From an uncultured Selenomonadaceae bacterium (GTDB taxonomy: Bacteria > Bacillota > Negativicutes > Selenomonadales > Selenomonadaceae), in the NCBI GenBank assembly GCA_905233965.1, contig CAJOFG010000064.1:1-11160 (forward strand): a stretch of 11,160 nt of DNA, read 5' to 3'. Shown piece after piece: positions 6,799-11,160 of this stretch (the first letter of the stretch is position 1; each line of letters opens with the position of its first letter). Under the pieces are notes generated by a model. That model was not told where the DNA came from. It did no database searches and saw nothing but the letters and a program-made list of their open reading frames with translations. The translations under genes were made by a program, and so were the position numbers.

Positions 6799-6830
6799 TT
6801 TTTTCAACGGAATGAAAAAAATTTTTTTCA
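6799..6830 (+). promoter_or_regulatory. A/T-tract palindromes directly before the flgM ribosome binding site
   Basis: TGAAAAAAA-TTTTTTTCA (6813-6830) is a perfect 18-base palindrome abutting the AGGTGG site. The same TGAAAAAAA can also pair with an upstream TTTTTTTCA around ACGGAA (6799-6821). This could be an operator or an mRNA switch, or just the A/T-tract habit of this genome. I found no convincing sigma-70 or sigma-28 promoter in 6762-6838. Confidence 0.3.
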
Positions 6831-6844
6831 GGTGGTGAATGGTC

Positions 6845-7129
6845 ATGTTTATCAACAACGTAAATTCTGCGGCGAATATTTACACTTCCGGAGCGGTTGC
6901 ATCCACCCGTTATGCAAATTCCGTCAGCGGTACGCGCAACGTGCAGAAAAACGACGCGCTTACTCTTTCTCACGAAGCACAAAGTTTTAAAAGTATGTTG
7001 CAAAAACTTCAGGACGAATCCGAAGTTCGCCCGGAAAAAGTCAGCGAATTTGAACAAAAAATCGCAAGCGGAAATTACAATGTTGCCGCAGAAAATATCG
7101 CGGCGAGTATTCTTTCAAGTCGTTTTTGA
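6845..7129 (+). CDS. flgM: Flagellar anti-sigma-28 factor FlgM
   Basis: Holds the flagellar sigma factor FliA/SigD inactive until the hook is complete, then is exported through the flagellar secretion channel. The 94-residue product is small and polar with a disordered-looking first half. The second half has the FlgM C-terminal sigma-binding pattern: DALTLSHEAQSF, then EVRPEKVSEFEQKIASGNYNVAAENIAASIL. The ATG at 6845 is preferred over an in-frame ATG at 6839 because AGGTGG (6830-6835) is then 9 bases away instead of 3. It is the first gene of a flgM-flgN-flgN-flgK-flgL cluster, the usual order of late flagellar genes in Gram-positive-related bacteria, and lies 11 bases before flgN. Confidence 0.88.
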   Translation: MFINNVNSAANIYTSGAVASTRYANSVSGTRNVQKNDALTLSHEAQSFKSMLQKLQDESEVRPEKVSEFEQKIASGNYNVAAENIAASILSSRF

Positions 7130-7140
7130 GGCGATAAATT

Positions 7141-7626
7141 ATGTGGCAACAGTTGGTTGACGTGCTGGGAAAACTTTGCACGACTTACGACGGCTTGTCG
7201 AAACTCGGCGAGCGCAAACGCGATGCGTTGGTAGGAATCGACATGGACGGTCTGTCAAAAATTTTGGACGAAGAGCAACTCACTGCGGCGAAAATTCAGA
7301 AGTTGGAAAAGCGGCGCGGCGAAATTCTCAAAGAAATTTCCAAAAACGATATGACCGTAAACGAAAATACCGAAGCGAACGATTTTTATCGCAAGGCTCC
7401 GACACTTTCAACGGAAAAAAGGTTAATCGAACTTCACAAGCGATTGACGAAAAGTGTGGCGAACGCCGTCAAAATTCGCGACAACAACCGGATTCTTGCA
7501 CAGAGTGCTCTTGATGCCGCAAAATTTCATCTCAACCGTCTGAGCGGTGCCGCAGTGGAACCGACTTACGGAAAAAAGGGCGGCGATATTGTAAGTCACG
7601 AGAAAAAATTCGACTATCACGCTTAA
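7141..7626 (+). CDS. flgN: FlgN family flagellar export chaperone (first copy)
   Basis: Cytoplasmic chaperone that binds the C-terminal helices of FlgK and FlgL and brings them to the flagellar type III export gate. The 161 residues are almost entirely helical and charged: an N-terminal helix MWQQLVDVLGKLCTTYDGL, a heptad-like stretch DEEQLTAAKIQKLEKRRGEIL, and a C-terminal LHKRLTKSVANAVKIRDNNR helix followed by NRLSG and EPTYGKKG, a tail typical of FlgN_like proteins. ATG 7141 follows GAGGCG at 7 bases. Position between flgM and flgK supports the call. A second FlgN-like gene follows after 39 bases. Confidence 0.85.
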   Translation: MWQQLVDVLGKLCTTYDGLSKLGERKRDALVGIDMDGLSKILDEEQLTAAKIQKLEKRRGEILKEISKNDMTVNENTEANDFYRKAPTLSTEKRLIELHKRLTKSVANAVKIRDNNRILAQSALDAAKFHLNRLSGAAVEPTYGKKGGDIVSHEKKFDYHA

Positions 7627-7665
7627 GAAATTTTTTTTGCGCGAAAGTCGATTCGAGGTGTAACG

Positions 7666-8124
7666 ATGGACGAGGCAATAAGTCTTTTGAGAGAGCAAAC
7701 GGTACTTCGCAGCCGGTTGATAACTTTATTGGACGAGCTTTTGGAATTGCTTAAAACCGATTCGCCGGAGATTGAAAACCCGGTGAAAAAAATCAACCCG
7801 GTCGTTTTGGAACTCACCCGGAACGAGTCGAAGTCCCGGAAATTTTTGGAAACGGTTCACGCGGAAAATTTTGCCGAATACGTTTCCGCCGGCGACGACG
7901 GAATAAAGCGCGAAGTTGCCGAAAGATTGATTGTCCAAATCGAAAATCTGGAGGGAAAACTCCGGAAAAAATTGGAATTGGCGGGACTGCTCACCGTTCA
8001 AGGTGCAAAATTTGCGGCGTTCAATTTGCACGTCCTGTCGCAAACCAAAACAAGCCCGACTTACGGAGCATCGGCGAAAACGGAAACTCGGAGCGATCGC
8101 CGAATTTTTGAAGCAAATGTTTGA
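7666..8124 (+). CDS. FlgN-like flagellar chaperone (second copy)
   Basis: A 152-residue, helical, highly charged protein with the same outline as the preceding FlgN: an N-terminal leucine-rich helix (LLREQTVLRSRLITLLDELLELL), a central acidic/basic helix (ERLIVQIENLEGKLRKKLELAG) and a C-terminal helix ending in FNLHVLSQ followed by SPTYGA, parallel to the first copy's FHLNRLSG followed by EPTYGK. Overall residue identity to the first copy looks low. It is probably a diverged paralogue that serves one of the two junction proteins encoded downstream, or flagellin/FliD, but this is inferred. GAGGTG lies 7 bases before ATG 7666. The flgK start follows after 59 bases with no terminator, so it belongs to the operon. 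Confidence 0.65.
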   Translation: MDEAISLLREQTVLRSRLITLLDELLELLKTDSPEIENPVKKINPVVLELTRNESKSRKFLETVHAENFAEYVSAGDDGIKREVAERLIVQIENLEGKLRKKLELAGLLTVQGAKFAAFNLHVLSQTKTSPTYGASAKTETRSDRRIFEANV

Positions 8125-8183
8125 TTCCGAAACGCCGGTCGAAAAATAATCGGTCGGACAAGCCGCGAAAAGAGGGAAATAAT

Positions 8184-9830
8184 ATGTCTACTTTTACCGG
8201 ACTCAATACGATGGTGACCGGCATATTCGCAAACCAAACCGGATTGAACACCGTCGGTCACAATATAGTAAACGCGGGGACAACCGGATATTCCCGGCAG
8301 ATGACGAATGACACGTCGAACCGTGCGGAATATCATTACGGTTACAAAATCGGTACCGGCGTATCAACCACTTCCATAACAAGATCCCGCGACATATACG
8401 CAGACAAACAATATTGGGATACCAACTCCACCATGAAATATTATGATGACAAGGCAACCCATTATGACAGATTGGAAGCAATTTTCAACGACTCGAAAGA
8501 TGAAGGTATTCACGACGCACTCGGAGCATTCTATCAATCTTGGGTAGACCTCTCAACCGAAGCGTCAAGTTCCGCGAACAGAAATACCGTCATCGAAAAA
8601 GGAAAAATTTTGTGCAACTCCATTCAGACTGCGGCAACCGAATTGCAGGATCATATCGAATCGACTTACGAAAATATTTCGCTGTACACGAGTGAAATTG
8701 ACGACATTCTTCAAAAGATAGTCAACGTCAACAAATTGGTCGTTGCCGCAGAGGCAGACGGCTCTTCCGCAAACGACTTGCGCGATCAGCGCGATCTCCT
8801 TGTGGATAATTTGTCGGATTACATAAACGTAACCGTCAACGAAGATACTTTCGGAAATTATCAAATAAACTGCAACGGCGTAACTTTGGTTGACGGTCCC
8901 ACACGTTTGCATTTGAAAATGTCCGCACCTGTTCCGAGTTCCGTTTACGGTGTCGATTACGGTGTCAGCGACTACACGATACAGATTAAAGAAAGTAATA
9001 TCATTTTCATGCCGACGGACGGAAAACTTCGTGCCGAGTTCGACACAATCAGCAAGTGCAAAGAGTACATTGACGACTTGGCGAATATGTCAATCTTCAT
9101 GATGACGAGTTTAAACGATATGCAAGCCGCCGGTTACGACATGAACGGACGGGAAGGCAGAAACTTTTTCGGCGTTACCGATTACAATTACGGCTACTCC
9201 GTTGACAGCGACACCGGGATACATTATCTTGAAGTCGGCGATACAAGTTTGCGCTCTTACAAACTTACCGGTACCGGAATAATCGAGGCGTTGGAAGTCA
9301 ATCCTCAGTTCAGTGAAGTCGGCGGATACAAATACATTGCCGCCGCGACAGCTTACGATACCAAATACGACTACACGAGCGACACCGATTTGAGCAGTCG
9401 GAAAATTGATTGGGGCAACCGGACGGCAGACGGCACGAATGCGGTTTACATCAGCGAACTTTTCAATATGCCTTTTGATACAATCGTTTCGACCGGCAGG
9501 GTCAACGCAACAATCGTTCAGAAATATACCGACGCAAACGGCAACTACATCACGGCAACCGGTCAAAGCAGTTTGAACTCCTATTATCAATCGTCGATGA
9601 CCAAGTTGGGCGTTGAAGCGTCCTCAATCGACACGAAATACAATCAATACGAAGGTTTGATGACTCAGATACAAAACTGGCGCGATTCCGCGTCCGGCGT
9701 TGACTGGAACGACGAATTGACCAAAATGATTATGTATCAAAAAGGTTACAGCTCCTGCGCCCGTTGTCTTACCGCGATTGACGAATGTTTGGATAAACTG
9801 GTGAACGGCACCGGCACGGTCGGGAGGTAA
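8184..9830 (+). CDS. flgK: Flagellar hook-associated protein 1
   Basis: First junction protein between hook and filament, exported through the flagellar channel and assembled outside the cell. The 548 residues begin MSTFTGLNTMVTGIFANQTGLNTVGHNIVNAGTTGYSRQ, the conserved D0 helix plus the ANxxTxGYSRQ-type loop; the middle is Tyr/Asp/Thr-rich; the end WNDELTKMIMYQKGYSSCARCLTAIDECLDKL is the C-terminal D0 helix. AGAGGG lies 7 bases before ATG 8184; an upstream in-frame TTG (8121) would add a basic tail overlapping the previous gene and is rejected. Oddity: six cysteines (144, 230, 292, 525, 528, 535), three of them in the final helix, whereas exported axial flagellar proteins are normally nearly cysteine-free. 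Length is in the normal range for FlgK. Confidence 0.95.
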   Translation: MSTFTGLNTMVTGIFANQTGLNTVGHNIVNAGTTGYSRQMTNDTSNRAEYHYGYKIGTGVSTTSITRSRDIYADKQYWDTNSTMKYYDDKATHYDRLEAIFNDSKDEGIHDALGAFYQSWVDLSTEASSSANRNTVIEKGKILCNSIQTAATELQDHIESTYENISLYTSEIDDILQKIVNVNKLVVAAEADGSSANDLRDQRDLLVDNLSDYINVTVNEDTFGNYQINCNGVTLVDGPTRLHLKMSAPVPSSVYGVDYGVSDYTIQIKESNIIFMPTDGKLRAEFDTISKCKEYIDDLANMSIFMMTSLNDMQAAGYDMNGREGRNFFGVTDYNYGYSVDSDTGIHYLEVGDTSLRSYKLTGTGIIEALEVNPQFSEVGGYKYIAAATAYDTKYDYTSDTDLSSRKIDWGNRTADGTNAVYISELFNMPFDTIVSTGRVNATIVQKYTDANGNYITATGQSSLNSYYQSSMTKLGVEASSIDTKYNQYEGLMTQIQNWRDSASGVDWNDELTKMIMYQKGYSSCARCLTAIDECLDKLVNGTGTVGR

Positions 9831-9835
9831 TTGAT

Positions 9836-11160
9836 ATGGCATTCAGAATGAGCAGCCTCCAATACATGACGAATTATCGCACGTCCCTGAACAAAATGTA
9901 CCAAAATCAAGCGAAAATGTTTGAACAGGCGGACGGCTCGACAATTCACAGGGGCAGCGACGATCCGGTCGGGTATTCAAAACTCCTGCGTTACAAAACG
10001 TCCGACGTTGAAAATACCCAATACCAACAAAACGTAAACACCGGCATATCTTGGATGAGTACTTCCGACGATGCGATTGCTTTGATGGGCGAAATAATGC
10101 AGACCTTCAAAGCAAAGACGATTGAAGCCGGAACGGATACCAACACCGAATCCGATTTCCATTCAATCGCAAAAGAAATGCTCGCCGAAATTCAGCAAAT
10201 CGTTTCTTCGTCGAACGAACAGCAGGGTGACAGATACATTTTCGCCGGACAAATGGATACCACGCAACCTTTCACTTTGTCGAACACGACTTACGAACGC
10301 GGACTTGCAAAAACGCTTGACGCGGATCAGGCGGCATTCTTCAAGGGTTCCACCGGCGATGTCAATGCGACACTTTACCAAATGTTGACGCTGGATTTTG
10401 AAGGCAAAACTTATTACCTCGACACTCAAAGCGGTTACGTTTACGATAAAGATTTCGTCGAAGAAGGTTACAAAGATCTCGTCGCGAACGGCTACAACAG
10501 CGTTACCGACAAAATAAGACCGGAACTCAAAAGCATTGAACAGGTTTATTCGGTCGGCGGCGTGAACAGCATGACCGTTGACGACGCTTGGGAAATTGTA
10601 AATGCCGCGACGGAAAAAGAACTCATGGCGGCGATTCAAGACACCGATATACAAAATTCGACGACCGTCAACGCCGAATTGAAACGCGCTTTGAAATATC
10701 TTTACGACAACGATTGGGCAAAAGTTCAAAGTGATGTTTCAACCGCTCAAGCAAGCATAGTTGATTCTCTGACGAATCAAACGCCTTTGGATTTGACTTA
10801 CTCCGACGTAACGTACAACTACACTTACGTTTATTCCTATTCTTACGACAACTATGTTACCAGGAACATAGGCAACACCACTTACTTCGAATATTCCGGC
10901 GTTGACGGCGACGGAAATACTCAAACGCTCTATAAGCGTTCGTTGACCGACAGTCAATATTACACGGCTTTGGGTACAACGATTAATCCGAGTTATACAC
11001 TTTCACCGGTTACCACAACCACGACGGTAACCAAAACCGGAACCGGCACCTACACAACAAGCGATATATCCGGCTCCGAAACGGATCTGCAAACTCAGTT
11101 GGCAGCCGTAACGAATGAGATACAAACTCAAGGCTCGGACAGATGGGCGGCCATTCGTGC
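9836..11160 (+). CDS. flgL: Flagellar hook-associated protein 3 (partial, runs off the window)
   Basis: Second hook-filament junction protein, placed between FlgK and the flagellin filament. ATG 9836 is six bases after the flgK stop, with GGGAGG (9822-9827) inside the last codons of flgK. The N-terminus has the flagellin-like D0 helix MAFRMSSLQYMTNYRTSLNKMYQNQ, then IHRGSDDPVGYSKLLRYK, the counterpart of the RPSDDPV motif, and GDRYIFAGQ (about residues 139-147), the FlgL signature. About 441 codons are visible without a stop and the C-terminal D0 helix has not yet clearly appeared, so the full protein would be considerably longer than the common ~300 residues. The extra length is a Tyr/Thr-rich outer domain, with YNYTYVYSYSYDNY near residue 325 and a TTTTTVTKTGTGTYTT stretch. 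Confidence 0.93.
   Translation, partial: MAFRMSSLQYMTNYRTSLNKMYQNQAKMFEQADGSTIHRGSDDPVGYSKLLRYKTSDVENTQYQQNVNTGISWMSTSDDAIALMGEIMQTFKAKTIEAGTDTNTESDFHSIAKEMLAEIQQIVSSSNEQQGDRYIFAGQMDTTQPFTLSNTTYERGLAKTLDADQAAFFKGSTGDVNATLYQMLTLDFEGKTYYLDTQSGYVYDKDFVEEGYKDLVANGYNSVTDKIRPELKSIEQVYSVGGVNSMTVDDAWEIVNAATEKELMAAIQDTDIQNSTTVNAELKRALKYLYDNDWAKVQSDVSTAQASIVDSLTNQTPLDLTYSDVTYNYTYVYSYSYDNYVTRNIGNTTYFEYSGVDGDGNTQTLYKRSLTDSQYYTALGTTINPSYTLSPVTTTTTVTKTGTGTYTTSDISGSETDLQTQLAAVTNEIQTQGSDRWAAIR

Noticed and set aside
8121..8183. Longer flgK starting at TTG 8121
   Set aside because: It overlaps the previous gene, gives a basic non-family N-terminus, and a good site precedes ATG 8184.
9111..9590. Minus-strand open frame of 159 codons inside flgK
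   Set aside because: Antisense shadow of a certain gene; no ribosome binding site or family resemblance.
10163..10729. Minus-strand open frame of 188 codons inside flgL
   Set aside because: Antisense shadow; the plus strand carries clear FlgL motifs.

Overview
The window looks like a chromosomal piece of a flagellated member of the Negativicutes (Selenomonadales-like); this is inferred from gene content and style, not proven. Supporting points are a Firmicutes-type rpsF-ssb-rpsR operon with GGAGG ribosome binding sites and TTG/GTG starts, a flgM-flgN-flgK-flgL cluster, an RTX-type protein starting MNELTFDIQRFA (an N-terminus I associate with predicted calcium-binding proteins of this group), and A-tract/T-tract runs even inside genes.

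Left part (1-2700, all minus strand): a sugar phosphotransferase gene of the glucose superfamily (EIIA then EIIB, probably EIIC beyond the edge) broken by a one-base frameshift close to its start, with a good sigma-70 promoter; a decayed IS30-family transposase tail; an intrinsic terminator; and an RTX-like secreted protein gene, also broken by a one-base frameshift. The RTX gene has a 10-base G tract between a perfect -35 box and a -10-like box, the arrangement of a phase-variable promoter, and it is flanked by an imperfect direct repeat of about 36 bp.

Middle part (2700-6760, plus strand): the rpsF-ssb-rpsR operon with a clear promoter, a possible autoregulatory leader and a strong terminator; then an orphan PilO-like membrane protein translationally coupled to an L-asparaginase II family protein that seems to lack the family's CSGKH metal/active-site motif; then a 276-base gap with three tandem perfect hairpins; then birA (biotin ligase/repressor) and its terminator.

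Right part (6761-11160, plus strand): the late flagellar cluster. FlgM (anti-sigma-28) is followed by two consecutive FlgN-type chaperone genes, then FlgK and FlgL, the hook-filament junction proteins that FlgN escorts to the flagellar export apparatus. FlgL runs off the right edge. FlgK has an unusual six cysteines, and FlgL is much longer than usual, with a Tyr/Thr-rich insert.

The best candidates for something new are the G-tract promoter of the RTX gene, the asparaginase-family protein with the missing motif, the three-hairpin element and the tandem FlgN pair. I see no defence system, CRISPR array, tRNA or rRNA.
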